A DNA stretch of 41,725 nucleotides from Bacteroidales bacterium (GCA_017477025.1 JAFUYA010000027.1:1-41725), one strand, 5' to 3'. Positions 22,979-33,615 are shown, counted from the first letter of the stretch. Numbers and translations are program-made. The notes: generated from the letters alone by a model not told the origin.

Positions 22979-23274
22979 GAAAATAAAAGTGTCCTCTAAT
23001 AAGTATGAAGAGATAAAGCAAATTTATTGATTTTGTAAGGGTTGCGTACTTAAGAGGATTTATCAAAGTAGATTGTTGGCTGCAGTTGAAATGACGCTAT
23101 TACTTTCAGAGAGTATGATTAGCACAATGGTATGTGGAATAATCTATAGATTTATGCGTTGCTGATCATACGCAAGAGAATGCCTTTGCAGCCCGAATCT
23201 ATTCCCGCTAAAAAGGTTTGTAAAAATAAAAACAGAAATATTTAAAAGTATTAAAAAGAAGAGATTTTTTTGAT
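22979..23274 (+). promoter_or_regulatory. Long structured 5' leader of rpsL, candidate cis-regulatory RNA
   Basis: About 296 nt lie between the predicted start and the rpsL ATG. Three long-range pairings can be drawn: TCCTCT..TAAGT with ACTTA..AGAGGA (22992-23004 with 23048-23058); GGCTGCA with TGCAGCC (23078-23084, 23187-23193); and enclosed by it GTATGATTAGCA with TGCTGATCATAC (23113-23124, 23160-23171; 11 Watson-Crick pairs plus one G-U-compatible position). Nested stems of this length suggest an autoregulatory leader, for example one bound by S7 or S12. I do not recognise a named RNA family. Confidence 0.5.
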
Positions 23275-23658
23275 ATGCCAACAATTCAGCAGTTAGTTCG
23301 TAAAGGACGTCAGAAAATGGAATATAAGAGCAAAGCACCTGCAATGGATGCTTGCCCACAGAGGAGAGGTGTTTGTACTCGTGTGTATACTACAACACCT
23401 AAAAAACCTAACTCTGCAATGAGAAAAGTTGCCAGAGTTAAATTAACTAACGGCAAGGAAGTAAATGCTTATATACCTGGAGAAGGTCATAATCTACAGG
23501 AACACTCTATAGTTATGATCAGAGGAGGCCGTGTAAAAGATTTACCTGGTGTTCGTTATCATATCATCAGAGGAGCATTGGATACAGCCGGTGTTGATGG
23601 TAGAAAACAAAGACGTTCAAAATATGGGGCTAAGAGGCCAAAGGATGCAAAAAAATAA
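23275..23658 (+). CDS. rpsL: Small ribosomal subunit protein uS12
   Basis: 127 residues, full length. S12 sits at the decoding centre. [14 protein letters not shown] and [12 protein letters not shown] are intact; Lys in the first and Lys next to Asp in the second are the wild-type residues whose changes give streptomycin resistance elsewhere, so a sensitive-type S12 is predicted. The Asp of VKDLPG is the site of methylthiolation in other bacteria. It is the first gene after the long leader and lies 33 nt before rpsG. Confidence 0.98.
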   Translation: MPTIQQLVRKGRQKMEYKSKAPAMDACPQRRGVCTRVYTTTPKKPNSAMRKVARVKLTNGKEVNAYIPGEGHNLQEHSIVMIRGGRVKDLPGVRYHIIRGALDTAGVDGRKQRRSKYGAKRPKDAKK

Positions 23659-23691
23659 TTTTTAAGGTTGATTAAATAGGCATTAATTGAG

Positions 23692-24159
23692 ATGAGAAAA
23701 GCTAGACCAAGAAAAAGAATAATTCTTCCGGATCCTAAATATAATGATGTTATGGTTACAAAATTTGTAAATAACATCATGTTGAAAGGAAAGAAAGGCG
23801 TAGCATATAAGATATTTTATGATGCAATAGATATTGTAAATGAGCGAACGAAAGAGGACGGGTTGGAAGTTTGGAAAAAGGGTTTGAGTAATGTAACTCC
23901 TAATGTAGAGGTTCGTTCCAGAAGAATAGGTGGTGCAACATTCCAGATTCCTACAGAAATTCGCCCTGATAGAAAACAGTCTATGGGAATGAAAAACCTT
24001 ATAGGTTTTGCAAGAAAGAGAAGTGAAAAATCTATGGCTGCACGATTAGCTTCTGAAATTATAGCTGCTTCAAAAGAGGAAGGTGCTGCTTTCAAGAGAA
24101 AAGAAGATATCCATAGAATGGCTGAAGCAAATAAAGCCTTCTCACATTTCAGAATGTAG
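23692..24159 (+). CDS. rpsG: Small ribosomal subunit protein uS7
   Basis: 155 residues, the usual length for Bacteroidetes. It nucleates assembly of the 30S head by binding the 3' major domain of 16S rRNA and forms part of the E site. [20 protein letters not shown] at the N-terminus, and [20 protein letters not shown] in the beta hairpin, are typical. In E. coli this protein represses its own operon; the long leader upstream of rpsL is a plausible target here, which is inference. No Shine-Dalgarno sequence is visible. Confidence 0.98.
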   Translation: MRKARPRKRIILPDPKYNDVMVTKFVNNIMLKGKKGVAYKIFYDAIDIVNERTKEDGLEVWKKGLSNVTPNVEVRSRRIGGATFQIPTEIRPDRKQSMGMKNLIGFARKRSEKSMAARLASEIIAASKEEGAAFKRKEDIHRMAEANKAFSHFRM

Positions 24160-24188
24160 GCAAATAGCATAGAAAGAGTAAAGAATAG

Positions 24189-26273
24189 ATGGCAGATTTA
24201 CGATTGATAAGGAATATTGGGATAATGGCCCATATAGACGCAGGAAAGACTACAACTACCGAGCGCATATTGTTTTATACAGGCAAGAATCATAAAATAG
24301 GTGAGACTCACGATGGTACTGCGACTATGGATTGGATGGCTCAAGAGCAGGAAAGAGGGATAACAATCACTTCTGCTGCTACGACAGTATTCTGGAAATA
24401 TAAGGATAAAGACCATAAAATAAACATAATTGATACGCCCGGGCATGTGGATTTTACTGCTGAGGTTGAACGGTCATTACGTATATTGGATGGTGCTATT
24501 GCTTTATTCTGTGCTGTTGGAGGTGTTGAACCTCAAAGTGAGACTGTCTGGAGACAAGCTGATAAATACAATGTCCCTCGTGTTTGCTTTGTCAATAAGA
24601 TGGACAGAGCGGGAGCTGACTTTTTCAATGTACTGAATGAGATAAAAGAAAAATTGGGAGCGAATCCTGTACCTTTGGAGATACCTATTGGACAAGAAGA
24701 TATGTTTAAGGGTGTAATAGACTTGGTAAAGAATAAAGCTTTTATCTATGATGAAGAATCCAAGGGGACTACGGCATACGAGGTGCCGATGCCCGAAGAT
24801 TTGAAAGAAATTGCAGCAGAGTATAGAAAAAAACTTATTGAGGGAGTTGCAGAGGAAGATGATGCTTTACTTGAAAGGTACATGGAGGATGAGGATTCTA
24901 TTACAGAGGCAGAAGTCATTAAATATGTGCGTAAGGCCACTTGTGAGATGAGAATTTGTCCGGTGTTGTGTGGATCTGCTTTCAAGAATAAAGGAATTCA
25001 GAATCTTATTGATGCAGTTTGTGCATACCTGCCGTCTCCGATGGATGTTCCTGAAATAGAAGGTACGAATCCAAAGACTGAAGAAAGAGTAATGCGTCCT
25101 GTAAGTGTCAAAGCTCCTTTTAGTGCATTGGCATTTAAAATAGCAACGGATCCTTATGTTGGGAGATTATGCTTTTTCCGTGTGTATAGTGGTTCTTTGG
25201 AGTCTGGATCTTACGTTTACAATGCTAATACAGGGAAGAAAGAAAGAATATCAAGAATCATGCAGATGCATGCTAATAGGCAGAATCCTATAGACAAAAT
25301 AGAGGCGGGAGATATTGCTGCGGCAGTCGGTTTCAAAGATATTAAGACAGGAAATACACTCTGTGATGAGAGTAATCCTATAATATTGGAATCCATTTCG
25401 TTCCCGGATCCTGTAATATCCATTGCTGTAGAGCCGAAACAACAAGCTGATCTTGATAAATTTAACAACGCTTTGACTAAACTTGCAGAGGAAGATCCTA
25501 CATTGAGCGTGGAAACAGATGAAATATCTGGACAGACTATTCTTAAAGGTATGGGAGAGTTGCATTTAGACATTATAACAGACCGTATCAAGAGAGAGTT
25601 TAATGTAGAAGTTAATGAAGGAAAACCTCAAGTAGCCTACAAGGAAGCAATTACTTCGGATGTTGATCATAGAGAAGTTTATAAGAAACAAACAGGAGGT
25701 AGAGGTAAATTCGCAGATATTATTTTCACTATCGGGCCTGCTGATGATGGATTTAAGGGATTGCAGTTCGTGAATGAAGTTAAGGGCGGAGATATTCCTA
25801 AGGAATTTATTCCTTCTGTAGAAAAGGGTTTCAAGGATGCAATGCACAACGGAGTAATGGCTGGTTTTCCAATGGAAAGTATGAAAGTTGTATTGAAAGA
25901 TGGTTCTTTCCATCCTGTAGATTCGGATGCTTTGTCTTTTGAACTTTGTGCAAAGATTGCATTTAAGGAGGCTGCAAGAAAGGCAAAACCTGTTCTTATG
26001 GAACCGATAATGTCCGTTGAGGTAAATACCCCCGATGCTTATTTGGGCGATGTAACAGGAGATTTAAACCGAAGGAGGGCTATCTTGGAGAGTATTACAG
26101 CAAAGGTTGGTGTTCAGTGCGTAAAAGCTAAGGTTCCTTTAGGACAGATGTTCGGGTATGTTACAGCGTTAAGAACTATAACTTCAGGAAGAGCAAATTC
26201 CACTATGGAGTTTTCTCATTATGCTCAAGCTCCTAAGGATGTAACTGATGAAGTTTTAAAAGAGAATAATTAA
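24189..26273 (+). CDS. fusA: Elongation factor G
   Basis: 694 residues. A GTPase that drives tRNA-mRNA translocation. G1 [13 protein letters not shown] (14-26), the switch I region with [19 protein letters not shown] and NKMDRAGAD are all present, followed by domains II-V ([39 protein letters not shown]). The domain IV loop contacts the decoding site. Neither the switch region nor domain III shows obvious changes linked to fusidic acid resistance, but this was not checked residue by residue. No tuf follows, as usual for Bacteroidetes. Confidence 0.98.
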   Translation: MADLRLIRNIGIMAHIDAGKTTTTERILFYTGKNHKIGETHDGTATMDWMAQEQERGITITSAATTVFWKYKDKDHKINIIDTPGHVDFTAEVERSLRILDGAIALFCAVGGVEPQSETVWRQADKYNVPRVCFVNKMDRAGADFFNVLNEIKEKLGANPVPLEIPIGQEDMFKGVIDLVKNKAFIYDEESKGTTAYEVPMPEDLKEIAAEYRKKLIEGVAEEDDALLERYMEDEDSITEAEVIKYVRKATCEMRICPVLCGSAFKNKGIQNLIDAVCAYLPSPMDVPEIEGTNPKTEERVMRPVSVKAPFSALAFKIATDPYVGRLCFFRVYSGSLESGSYVYNANTGKKERISRIMQMHANRQNPIDKIEAGDIAAAVGFKDIKTGNTLCDESNPIILESISFPDPVISIAVEPKQQADLDKFNNALTKLAEEDPTLSVETDEISGQTILKGMGELHLDIITDRIKREFNVEVNEGKPQVAYKEAITSDVDHREVYKKQTGGRGKFADIIFTIGPADDGFKGLQFVNEVKGGDIPKEFIPSVEKGFKDAMHNGVMAGFPMESMKVVLKDGSFHPVDSDALSFELCAKIAFKEAARKAKPVLMEPIMSVEVNTPDAYLGDVTGDLNRRRAILESITAKVGVQCVKAKVPLGQMFGYVTALRTITSGRANSTMEFSHYAQAPKDVTDEVLKENN

Positions 26274-26308
26274 TAAAACAAAGGTTTAACAAATAAAATT
26301 TGATAATT

Positions 26309-26623
26309 GTGAGCCAGGAAAAACAAAAAATTAGGATCAAATTGAAGTCTTACGACCACAATCTGGTTGATAAGTCAGCAGAGAAGATTGTTAAAACTGT
26401 TAAGTTAACGGGTGCTCATGTACAAGGGCCGATTCCATTACCAACAAACAAAAAGATCTTCACTGTTAACCGTTCAACGTTTGTCAATAAGAAATCAAGA
26501 GAACAATTTGAATTGAGTTCTTATAAACGGTTACTTGATATTGACAGTACTTCAGCACAGACGATAGATGCTCTGATGAAATTAGAGTTGCCATCAGGTG
26601 TTGAAGTTGAGATTAAAGTTTGA
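26309..26623 (+). CDS. rpsJ: Small ribosomal subunit protein uS10
   Basis: 104 residues from GTG 26309 ([18 protein letters not shown]); a TTG three codons earlier is in frame but less likely. It is part of the 30S head and, with NusB, of antitermination complexes. [20 protein letters not shown] is the conserved long loop. The gene ends in TGA, evidence that TGA is a normal stop here. It follows fusA by 35 nt, and is followed by 103 nt without a gene, the longest spacer in this part of the cluster. Confidence 0.96.
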   Translation: MSQEKQKIRIKLKSYDHNLVDKSAEKIVKTVKLTGAHVQGPIPLPTNKKIFTVNRSTFVNKKSREQFELSSYKRLLDIDSTSAQTIDALMKLELPSGVEVEIKV

Positions 26624-26726
26624 TAAGTGAGACTAATTTGATAAAGAAGTAAAAAGAAGTATTATCCAGCCGCTGAAGAGTCTGTGAAGATTATCAAGCT
26701 GGGAAGTAAGTAAAACAAAAAAGAAA

Positions 26727-27356
26727 ATGTCAGGATTAATAGGAAAAAAGATTGGAATGACCAGTATTTTTGATGCCTCTGGTAAACAGCAACCATGCAC
26801 GGTTATAGAAGCTGGTCCTTGTGTTGTAACACAAATCAAAACTCCTGAAAAGGATGGCTATAGTGCTATTCAACTTGCATTTGAGGATAAGAGAGAGGAT
26901 AGGACTACTAAGCCGATGAGAGGTCATTTTGCAAAAGCATCGACTACTCCTAAAAAGCATTTAGCAGAGTTCACTCGTTTTGAGGAAGGACATAAGAAGA
27001 CATTTGGAGAAGTGTTGACGTGCAATGTATTTTCAGAGGGTGAGTTTGTTGATGTCGTTGGAATTTCCAAAGGTAAGGGTTTCCAAGGTGTTGTTCGTCG
27101 TCATGGATTCGGAGGAGTTGGAGACCAGACACATGGTCAGGATGATAGATTGCGTGCACCAGGTTCGGTGGGAGCATCATCATATCCTTCAAGAGTATTC
27201 CCTGGAATGAGGATGGCAGGTCAAATGGGTAACCACCGTGTAAAAGTTCAAAATCTTAAAATTTTAAAGATTTTTGAAGAGAAGAATTTGATATTAGTTA
27301 AAGGATCTGTTCCAGGTCCAAAGGGTTCAATTTTAAAACTTGAGAGATGGAGCTAA
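26727..27356 (+). CDS. rplC: Large ribosomal subunit protein uL3
   Basis: 209 residues. One of two proteins that start 50S assembly. The loop [20 protein letters not shown] reaches toward the peptidyl transferase centre, and [10 protein letters not shown] precedes it; changes in this loop give linezolid or tiamulin resistance elsewhere, and here it reads like wild type. The last 10 nt overlap the start of rplD, so these two are translationally coupled. Confidence 0.98.
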   Translation: MSGLIGKKIGMTSIFDASGKQQPCTVIEAGPCVVTQIKTPEKDGYSAIQLAFEDKREDRTTKPMRGHFAKASTTPKKHLAEFTRFEEGHKKTFGEVLTCNVFSEGEFVDVVGISKGKGFQGVVRRHGFGGVGDQTHGQDDRLRAPGSVGASSYPSRVFPGMRMAGQMGNHRVKVQNLKILKIFEEKNLILVKGSVPGPKGSILKLERWS

Positions 27357-27982
27357 AGATTTATAACATAAAAGGAGAAGATACTGGAAAAACGATAGTT
27401 GTCAGTGATTCGTTGTTTCAGACAGAGCCGAACGATCACGTTGTTTGGTTAGCGGTAAAGCAGTATTTGGCAGATCAAAGGCAAGGAACCCATAAGGCAA
27501 AAGAGCGTTCAGAAGTTTCTGGTTCGACAAGAAAACTTAAAAGACAGAAGGGAACTGGAGGTGCAAGAGCCGGTGATATCAATAGCCCTGTAATGGTTGG
27601 TGGTGGTCGTGCATTTGGACCTAGACCAAGGGATTATAGATTTAAGTTAAATAAGAAGGTAAAAATGCTTGCAAAGTTATCTGCTTTGAGTTATAAAGCC
27701 AAAGACGAACAGATTAAAGTTGTTGAGGATTTTGGATTTGAAGCTCCTAAAACAAAGAATATGATTCAGATAATGAATGCTTTACAACTTGGAGATAAAA
27801 AATCTTTGTTTGTTATGCCTTCATCTCAAGAAAATTTTGTAACTTTGTCGGCTAGAAATCTAAAGAATGTAAGAGTCATGACAGCCCAAACTTTGAATAC
27901 GTATGAAATATTATATTCAAATATGTTAGTGTTCAGTGAGTCTGCATTAAAGGAGTTAGATAGTATAAACACTAGAGCGTAG
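27347..27982 (+). CDS. rplD: Large ribosomal subunit protein uL4
   Basis: 211 residues. The extended loop [20 protein letters not shown] lines the exit tunnel beside uL22 and is the site of macrolide-resistance changes elsewhere. In E. coli L4 represses the S10 operon by binding its leader. Its ATG overlaps the end of rplC by 10 nt. N-terminal and C-terminal globular parts are of normal length. Confidence 0.97.
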   Translation: MELKIYNIKGEDTGKTIVVSDSLFQTEPNDHVVWLAVKQYLADQRQGTHKAKERSEVSGSTRKLKRQKGTGGARAGDINSPVMVGGGRAFGPRPRDYRFKLNKKVKMLAKLSALSYKAKDEQIKVVEDFGFEAPKTKNMIQIMNALQLGDKKSLFVMPSSQENFVTLSARNLKNVRVMTAQTLNTYEILYSNMLVFSESALKELDSINTRA

Positions 27983-28021
27983 TGGTGGATTAATCGGAAA
28001 AACGTTAAAACAGAAAAAGAG

Positions 28022-28315
28022 ATGAATATTATAATAAAACCGATTATTACAGAGAAGATGACGAAGATTAACGAGAAAGATGCTGCTCGTTGTGCTTTTG
28101 TCGTTGATAGACGTGCAAATAAGATTGAGATAAAAAAAGCAATAGAAGACTTGTATAGCGTAAAAGTTGATAGTGTTAATACTATGAATTACAGCGGTAA
28201 AAGAAAAGCAAGATATACTAAGGCTGGCTTTATCCAGGGAAGAACAAATGCTTATAAGAAAGCAATGGTAACATTGGCTAAAGGTGAAACAATAGACTTT
28301 TTTAGCAATATTTAA
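28022..28315 (+). CDS. rplW: Large ribosomal subunit protein uL23
   Basis: 97 residues. It lies at the mouth of the exit tunnel and is the docking site for trigger factor and [15 protein letters not shown] and [20 protein letters not shown] are typical of the family. It starts 39 nt after rplD and ends 8 nt before rplB. Confidence 0.97.
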   Translation: MNIIIKPIITEKMTKINEKDAARCAFVVDRRANKIEIKKAIEDLYSVKVDSVNTMNYSGKRKARYTKAGFIQGRTNAYKKAMVTLAKGETIDFFSNI

Positions 28316-28323
28316 GTAAAGAG

Positions 28324-29148
28324 ATGGCGTTAAAGAAATTAAAACCGACTACACCGGGACAGAGACATAAGATAGCAAGCACATTTGAAGAGATTACTGC
28401 AAGTAAGCCTGAGAAGAGTCTTGTTTTTGGTACTCGAAAGAGTGGAGGAAGAAACAATCAAGGAAAGATGACCATGAGATACATTGGAGGTGGTCATAAG
28501 AGATTGTATCGTGCTATAGATTTTTTCAGAGATAAGGATAATATTCCTGCTGTTGTTAAAACTATTGAATATGATCCTAACCGTTCTGCACGTATAGCAT
28601 TGATTTGTTATGCTGACGGAGAGAAAAGATATATTGTTTCTCCTAATGGGTTACAAGTCGGTCAGACAGTTATGTCAGGTAAAGGAGTTGCTCCTGAAAT
28701 AGGCAACACATTATTCCTTAGTGAAATTCCGTTCGGAACGATGATTCATAATATTGAACTCCGTCCGGGAGAAGGAGCTAAACTAGTTAGAAGTGCTGGT
28801 ACTTACGCACAGTTAATGTCAAGAGATGGGAAATATGCGATTATAAAGATGCCTTCAGGTGAGACACGAATGATACTACAGGCTTGCAAAGCTACTGTAG
28901 GAGTGGTTTCTAATCCAGAGCACAATTTGGAGGTTTCAGGTAAGGCGGGTCGCTCTCGTTGGTTAGGTAGACGTCCTAGAGTCAGAGGCGTTGTGATGAA
29001 CCCTGTTGATCATCCAATGGGAGGAGGCGAAGGACGTGCATCAGGAGGACATCCTCGTACTAGAAAAGGAATACCTGCTAAGGGATATAAAACTAGAGCC
29101 CCTAAGAAGATATCAAATAAATTTATAGTTGAGAGACGTAAGAAATAA
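28324..29148 (+). CDS. rplB: Large ribosomal subunit protein uL2
   Basis: 274 residues. The largest 50S core protein, needed for subunit joining and peptidyl transferase activity. The C-terminal block [18 protein letters not shown] contains the conserved His near the catalytic centre, and [11 protein letters not shown] and [14 protein letters not shown] are intact. It begins 8 nt after rplW. Confidence 0.98.
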   Translation: MALKKLKPTTPGQRHKIASTFEEITASKPEKSLVFGTRKSGGRNNQGKMTMRYIGGGHKRLYRAIDFFRDKDNIPAVVKTIEYDPNRSARIALICYADGEKRYIVSPNGLQVGQTVMSGKGVAPEIGNTLFLSEIPFGTMIHNIELRPGEGAKLVRSAGTYAQLMSRDGKYAIIKMPSGETRMILQACKATVGVVSNPEHNLEVSGKAGRSRWLGRRPRVRGVVMNPVDHPMGGGEGRASGGHPRTRKGIPAKGYKTRAPKKISNKFIVERRKK

Positions 29149-29165
29149 TTAAATCAGAGAAAGAC

Positions 29166-29444
29166 ATGAGCCGTTCGTTAAAAAAAGGACCTTATATTTT
29201 TTATAAGTTGGAAAAGAAAGTTTTGGAAGCCCAAAACAAAAAAAGTAAGACGACCATCAAGACATGGTCTAGAGCTTCTATGATTTCTCCTGATTTTGTA
29301 GGTTTAACTATAGCAGTCCATAATGGCAATAAATTTATTCCTGTTTATGTGACGGAGAATATGGTAGGTCATAAGTTAGGAGAGTTCGCTCCTACGCGAA
29401 TTTTTAGAGGACATGCAGGCCAAAAGGATAAAGCTAAGAAATAA
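29166..29444 (+). CDS. rpsS: Small ribosomal subunit protein uS19
   Basis: 92 residues. It binds 16S rRNA in the 30S head together with uS13 and contacts the A-site t[36 protein letters not shown] and [17 protein letters not shown] are family hallmarks. The gene lies 17 nt after rplB. Confidence 0.97.
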   Translation: MSRSLKKGPYIFYKLEKKVLEAQNKKSKTTIKTWSRASMISPDFVGLTIAVHNGNKFIPVYVTENMVGHKLGEFAPTRIFRGHAGQKDKAKK

Positions 29445-29455
29445 AGTCAGTGAAT

Positions 29456-29896
29456 ATGGGATCAAGAAAACATAAATGTGCTGAAGCTTATAAGGAAGCA
29501 CGAAAAAGTAGATATATCGCAAGATTAAACGATAATCCTACATCTCCGAGGAAGACTCGTTTAATGGCTGATGCGATTAGGGGTGTTGATGTAGAGAAGG
29601 CTTTAGGTATATTACAATATTCTCACAGAGAGTCTGCTCCTAAATTGAGAAAGTTATTGTTGTCTGCTATTGCAAACTGGCAGGAGAAGAATGTAGGTAA
29701 ATCAGTAGAAGAAAGCAGTTTGTATGTAAAGCAGATTTGTGTAAATGGCGGTAGGCAATTGAAGCGTCTTCGTACAGCACCTCAAGGACGAGGATATAGA
29801 ATAAGAAAACGTTCCAATCATATTATCTTGGAACTTGGAAGTAGGGTGGAAGACACAGCTGAAACAAAACCAGTGGATACTGCCGAAAATAAATAG
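29456..29896 (+). CDS. rplV: Large ribosomal subunit protein uL22
   Basis: 146 residues from ATG 29456; the frame opens at GTG 29450, two codons earlier. LNDNPTSPRKTRLMADAIRG and the tunnel hairpin APQGRGYRIRKRSNHI are typical; the hairpin is a macrolide-resistance site elsewhere and looks normal. The C-terminus carries an acidic tail (RVEDTAETKPVDTAENK) beyond the usual end. The gene lies 11 nt after rpsS. Confidence 0.96.
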   Translation: MGSRKHKCAEAYKEARKSRYIARLNDNPTSPRKTRLMADAIRGVDVEKALGILQYSHRESAPKLRKLLLSAIANWQEKNVGKSVEESSLYVKQICVNGGRQLKRLRTAPQGRGYRIRKRSNHIILELGSRVEDTAETKPVDTAENK

Positions 29897-29922
29897 TTTG
29901 TGAATAATAAAAGATTACTAGG

Positions 29923-30651
29923 ATGGGACAAAAAACAAATCCGATAGGAAACAGACTTGGAATCATCAGAGGTTGGGACTCTAACTGGTATGGCGGAAGA
30001 AAATTTGATGCCAAGTTAGTTGAGGATGATAAGATCAGAAAGTATCTTAATGCGCGATTGTCTAAAGCCGATATAGCAAAAATTTATATAGAAAGGACTT
30101 TAAAGCGCATAACAGTGACGATCAACACCGCTAAACCTGGTTACATAATAGGTAAAGGTGGTTCAGAGGTAGATAAGATAAAAGAAGAGTTAAAGAAACT
30201 TACAGAAAAGGATGTTCAGATTAATATATCCGAAGTCAAACGTCCTGAACTTGAAGCTACCTTGGTAGCACAAAGTATAGCAAGACAGATTGAGGGTCGT
30301 GTATCTTATCGTAAAGCAGTAAAAATGGCTATAACCTCCACTATGAGGGCAAATGCAGACGGAATAAAGGTTACTATATCAGGCCGTATAGGTGGAGCAG
30401 AAATGGCAAGAACCGAGCATTATAAAGAAGGCAGAACTCCGCTTCATACATTGAGAGCAGATATAGACTATTCTCAGTCGGAAGCTCATACTACCTATGG
30501 ACGTATAGGAATAAAAGTGTGGATTTGTAGAGGCCTTGTCTATAATAAAGTTGAGATAGTGCCGTCTACTATAGGAGGAATAAAAGATAACAGAAACGGT
30601 CAACGTTCTGCTGTTGGTATGCGTCCTCGTAGAAATAGTAATAAGAAATAA
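29923..30651 (+). CDS. rpsC: Small ribosomal subunit protein uS3
   Basis: 242 residues. Part of the mRNA entry tunnel and its helicase activity. The N-terminal type II KH domain shows the GxxG loop in [19 protein letters not shown]; the C-terminal domain has [18 protein letters not shown] and [10 protein letters not shown]. It starts 26 nt after rplV and is followed by rplP 18 nt later. Confidence 0.98.
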   Translation: MGQKTNPIGNRLGIIRGWDSNWYGGRKFDAKLVEDDKIRKYLNARLSKADIAKIYIERTLKRITVTINTAKPGYIIGKGGSEVDKIKEELKKLTEKDVQINISEVKRPELEATLVAQSIARQIEGRVSYRKAVKMAITSTMRANADGIKVTISGRIGGAEMARTEHYKEGRTPLHTLRADIDYSQSEAHTTYGRIGIKVWICRGLVYNKVEIVPSTIGGIKDNRNGQRSAVGMRPRRNSNKK

Positions 30652-30669
30652 AAGTAGAGAGGAAAAGTT

Positions 30670-31089
30670 ATGTTACAGCCAAAAAAGACAAAATATAGAA
30701 AGCAGCAAAAGGGGAAGATGAAAGGTATTGCCAATAGAGGACATGAGTTGTCTTTCGGTAGTTTTGGTATAAAGAGTCTCAATACAGCTTTTATTACAGG
30801 TCGTCAGATAGAAGCTGCCCGTCAGGCTGTTACACGTTATATGAAACGTGAAGGTCAGTTGTGGATTAGGATTTTCCCTGATAAGCCGATTACGAAAAAA
30901 CCAAATGAAGTTCGTATGGGAAAAGGAAAGGGAGCTCCGGAATATTTTGTTGCAAGAGTAAAACCTGGAACGATATTGTTTGAGGCAGAAGGTGTTCCTG
31001 TTTCTGTTGCTAAAGAAGCGATGAGATTGGGAGCCCAGAAATTGCCGGTGATTACAAAGTTCGTTGTTCGTAGAGATTATGTAGAATAG
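30670..31089 (+). CDS. rplP: Large ribosomal subunit protein uL16
   Basis: 139 residues. A late-assembling 50S protein that positions the A-site t[42 protein letters not shown] and [19 protein letters not shown] are diagnostic. A partial purine-rich GAGAGGAAAA lies before the ATG. The next gene starts 13 nt after the stop. Confidence 0.97.
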   Translation: MLQPKKTKYRKQQKGKMKGIANRGHELSFGSFGIKSLNTAFITGRQIEAARQAVTRYMKREGQLWIRIFPDKPITKKPNEVRMGKGKGAPEYFVARVKPGTILFEAEGVPVSVAKEAMRLGAQKLPVITKFVVRRDYVE

Positions 31090-31102
31090 AGGAGGTTTAG
31101 TC

Positions 31103-31318
31103 ATGAAGAATAAATTGATGTTGAAAGATTTATCTGATAAGGAATTACAAGAAAGACTTGAAGTGGAGCAGATGCAATTAACAAAGTTGAAGATTAATCA
31201 TGCTGTTTCTCCTTTGGAAAATCCTAACGTATTGAATACTGCACGTAAGAATATTGCCAGGATTAATACGGAGATAAGGATGCGTCAGATATCTTCTGCG
31301 AGTTCTAAAAGTGAATAA
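31103..31318 (+). CDS. rpmC: Large ribosomal subunit protein uL29
   Basis: 71 residues, a two-helix protein beside uL23 at the tunnel exit (LKDLSDKELQERLEVEQMQL; ARKNIARINTEIRMRQ). Unusually for this genome, a perfect AGGAGG (31090-31095) lies 7 nt before the ATG. The C-terminal SSASSKSE is an unstructured tail. Confidence 0.95.
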   Translation: MKNKLMLKDLSDKELQERLEVEQMQLTKLKINHAVSPLENPNVLNTARKNIARINTEIRMRQISSASSKSE

Positions 31319-31337
31319 TACTGAAGTAGTATAAGAG

Positions 31338-31592
31338 ATGGAAAGAAATTTAAGAAAAGAAAAAGTAGGTATTGTCGTTAGTAACAAGATGGAAAAGACC
31401 ATCAATGTCATGGTGGAGCGTAAAGTTAAGCATCCTAAATACGGTAAGTTCCTAAAAAAGAGTACCAAATTTATGGCACATGACGAGAAATGCGAAGCAG
31501 GAATAGGTGATACTGTTCGCATAATGGAGACAAGACCATTGAGTAAGAATAAATGTTGGAGATTAGTTGAAATTATAGAAAAAGCTAAGTAA
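31338..31592 (+). CDS. rpsQ: Small ribosomal subunit protein uS17
   Basis: 84 residues, an OB-fold primary rRNA binder that helps start 30S body assembly. [30 protein letters not shown] and [20 protein letters not shown] are typical. It lies 19 nt after rpmC, and its stop codon is one base from the rplN start. Confidence 0.97.
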   Translation: MERNLRKEKVGIVVSNKMEKTINVMVERKVKHPKYGKFLKKSTKFMAHDEKCEAGIGDTVRIMETRPLSKNKCWRLVEIIEKAK

Positions 31593-31593
31593 A

Positions 31594-31962
31594 ATGGTAC
31601 AACAAGAAACAAGATTAGTTGTTGCAGACAACAGTGGAGCTAAGAGTGCTCTTTGTATAAGAGTATTGGGAGGAACAAAGGCACGATATGCTTCTGTTGG
31701 TGATAAAATCGTTATCGCTGTCAAGGATGCCTTACCTTCGGGAAATGTGAAAAAAGGCTCTGTTTCAAAAGCGGTTGTTGTCAGAACAAAGAAAGAAGTA
31801 AGAAGAGCAGACGGTTCTTACATTCGTTTTGATGATAATGCTTGTGTATTATTGACAGCCACTGACGAATTGAGAGGAACTCGTATTTTTGGACCTGTTG
31901 CAAGAGAGTTGCGAGAGAAGCAGTTTATGAAAATTGTATCTTTGGCACCGGAGGTTCTTTAA
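31594..31962 (+). CDS. rplN: Large ribosomal subunit protein uL14
   Basis: 122 residues, the standard length. It lies at the subunit interface, forms bridges with 16S rRNA and is the RsfS silencing-factor site. [40 protein letters not shown] and [20 protein letters not shown] are diagnostic. Confidence 0.98.
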   Translation: MVQQETRLVVADNSGAKSALCIRVLGGTKARYASVGDKIVIAVKDALPSGNVKKGSVSKAVVVRTKKEVRRADGSYIRFDDNACVLLTATDELRGTRIFGPVARELREKQFMKIVSLAPEVL

Positions 31963-31983
31963 TTTGTAAAAATTGATACAGTT

Positions 31984-32301
31984 ATGAAATTGCACATAAA
32001 AAAAGGGGATACAGTGAAAGTTATTGCAGGAAATTCCAAAGGCAGTACAGGAAAAGTGTTGGTGGTTTATCCTGCTGATAACAGAGCAATTGTAGAGGGT
32101 GTTAATAAAGTAAAGAAACACACCAAGCCTAATCCAAAAAATACTCAAGGTGGCATTATTGAGAAAGAAGCTCCTATCCATATTTCAAACTTGATGGTTG
32201 TGGATTCTAAAGGAAATGCTACTCGAATTGGAAGGCGTTTAGACGAGAAAACAAATAAGTTAGTACGTTATTCAAAAAAATCAGGGGAGGTGATAAAATA
32301 A
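31984..32301 (+). CDS. rplX: Large ribosomal subunit protein uL24
   Basis: 105 residues. An assembly initiator of the 50S subunit. It carries a KOW motif ([20 protein letters not shown]), then [20 protein letters not shown] and [15 protein letters not shown]. The end of the gene contains a strong Shine-Dalgarno sequence for rplE (32286-32294), and the two genes are 2 nt apart. Confidence 0.97.
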   Translation: MKLHIKKGDTVKVIAGNSKGSTGKVLVVYPADNRAIVEGVNKVKKHTKPNPKNTQGGIIEKEAPIHISNLMVVDSKGNATRIGRRLDEKTNKLVRYSKKSGEVIK

Positions 32302-32303
32302 AC

Positions 32304-32867
32304 ATGGAATATACTCCAAGATTAAGAAAAAAATATAAAGAGGAAATTATGGATTCTCTTACGAAGGAGTTCCAATATAAAACTGTTATGCAGATTCCTC
32401 GCCTTTTGAAAATATCGCTGAATCAAGGTTTGGGTAAATTGGCTTTGACTGATAAGAAAGTTATAGATAAAGGCATAGAAGAGATGTCTATTATAGCTGG
32501 ACAAAAGGCCGTTGCTACAATATCTAAGAAGGATATATCCAATTTTAAGTTGAGAAAAGGAATGCCTGTTGGTGTTAGAGTTACTTTGAGAGGGGATAGA
32601 ATGTATGAATTCTTAGACAGATTGATTGCGACAGCAATACCTCGTATAAGAGATTTTCGCGGGATTGATGTTAAAGGTTTTGACGGCAGAGGAAATTATA
32701 CCTTCGGAATCCAGGAGCAGATAATCTTCCCTGAAATTGATATAGACAAAGTAGATCACATGAATGGAATGGATATCACGTTTGTGACTTCTGCCAATAC
32801 CGATAAAGAGGCTCTATCTTTATTGAAAGCGTTTGGTTTCCCATTTAAAAATGATGAAAATAAATAA
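32304..32867 (+). CDS. rplE: Large ribosomal subunit protein uL5
   Basis: 187 residues. It binds 5S rRNA and bridges to the 30S head and P-site t[39 protein letters not shown] and [20 protein letters not shown] are typical. GGAGGTGAT, a nearly complete match to the 16S 3' end, lies within rplX 9-13 nt before the ATG. Confidence 0.97.
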   Translation: MEYTPRLRKKYKEEIMDSLTKEFQYKTVMQIPRLLKISLNQGLGKLALTDKKVIDKGIEEMSIIAGQKAVATISKKDISNFKLRKGMPVGVRVTLRGDRMYEFLDRLIATAIPRIRDFRGIDVKGFDGRGNYTFGIQEQIIFPEIDIDKVDHMNGMDITFVTSANTDKEALSLLKAFGFPFKNDENK

Positions 32868-32881
32868 GAGTATAAGCAGTT

Positions 32882-33151
32882 ATGGCAAAAGAATCAATTA
32901 AAGCACGTGAAAGAAAAAGAGAGCGTTTGGTAGCTAAATATGCTGCAAAACGTAAAGCTCTTTTAGAAGCAGAAGATTATCAAGGTTTACAAAAGTTGCC
33001 TAAGAATGCTTCTCCTGTAAGATTGCATAATCGTTGTAAATTAACGGGGCGTCCGAAAGGATATATGAGACAGTTTGGCATTTCAAGGATTAATTTCAGA
33101 GAAATGGCATTGGCAGGTTTGATACCAGGTGTAAGAAAAGCATCTTGGTAG
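32882..33151 (+). CDS. rpsN: Small ribosomal subunit protein uS14, zinc-free type
   Basis: 89 residues, the long form without zinc. The region where the short form has two CxxC pairs reads [20 protein letters not shown], with one Cys only. [17 protein letters not shown] is conserved. It follows rplE by 14 nt. The same zinc-free state is seen in S4 and L36 of this cluster. Confidence 0.97.
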   Translation: MAKESIKARERKRERLVAKYAAKRKALLEAEDYQGLQKLPKNASPVRLHNRCKLTGRPKGYMRQFGISRINFREMALAGLIPGVRKASW

Positions 33152-33200
33152 CAAATACCACCGATAAAAATTTTGTAAAATTAATAAAAAGAGTAAAGTA

Positions 33201-33599
33201 ATGTTAACAGATCCAATTGCAGATTATTTAACTAGACTTAGAAATGCATCTTTGGCTAGACACAGAATGGTAGAGATACCTTCTTCGAAGATGAAAAAAG
33301 AAATAACCAAGATATTGTTTGATAAGGGTTATATCTTGAATTATAAGTTTGAAGATGAGACTTTTCCTAAAACGATAAAGATAGCTTTGAAATATCATCC
33401 TCAAACTAAAGAGTCAGCGATTTCCACGTTGACAAGAGTTAGTACTCCTGGTCTTAGACAATACGCAGGAGTAAAAGATTTGCCAAGAGTTCTTAATGGC
33501 TTGGGAATTGCGATAATTTCTACCTCAAGAGGACTTATGACAGATAAAGAAGCCAGGGCTTTGAATATTGGCGGTGAAGTAATTTGTTATATCAGTTAA
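33201..33599 (+). CDS. rpsH: Small ribosomal subunit protein uS8
   Basis: 132 residues. A primary rRNA binder of the 30S central domain and the repressor of the spc operon in E. coli. MLTDPIADYLTRLRNASLAR, SSKMKKEITKILFDKGYI and the C-terminal GIAIISTSRGLMTDKEARAL are diagnostic. A 49-nt spacer precedes it. Confidence 0.97.
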   Translation: MLTDPIADYLTRLRNASLARHRMVEIPSSKMKKEITKILFDKGYILNYKFEDETFPKTIKIALKYHPQTKESAISTLTRVSTPGLRQYAGVKDLPRVLNGLGIAIISTSRGLMTDKEARALNIGGEVICYIS

Positions 33600-33615
33600 A
33601 TAGGAGGGTATAAGT

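Noticed and set aside
22215-23274. tRNA genes in the long gaps
   Set aside because: No stretch with a T-loop GTTCRANNC pattern and matching acceptor stem could be found.
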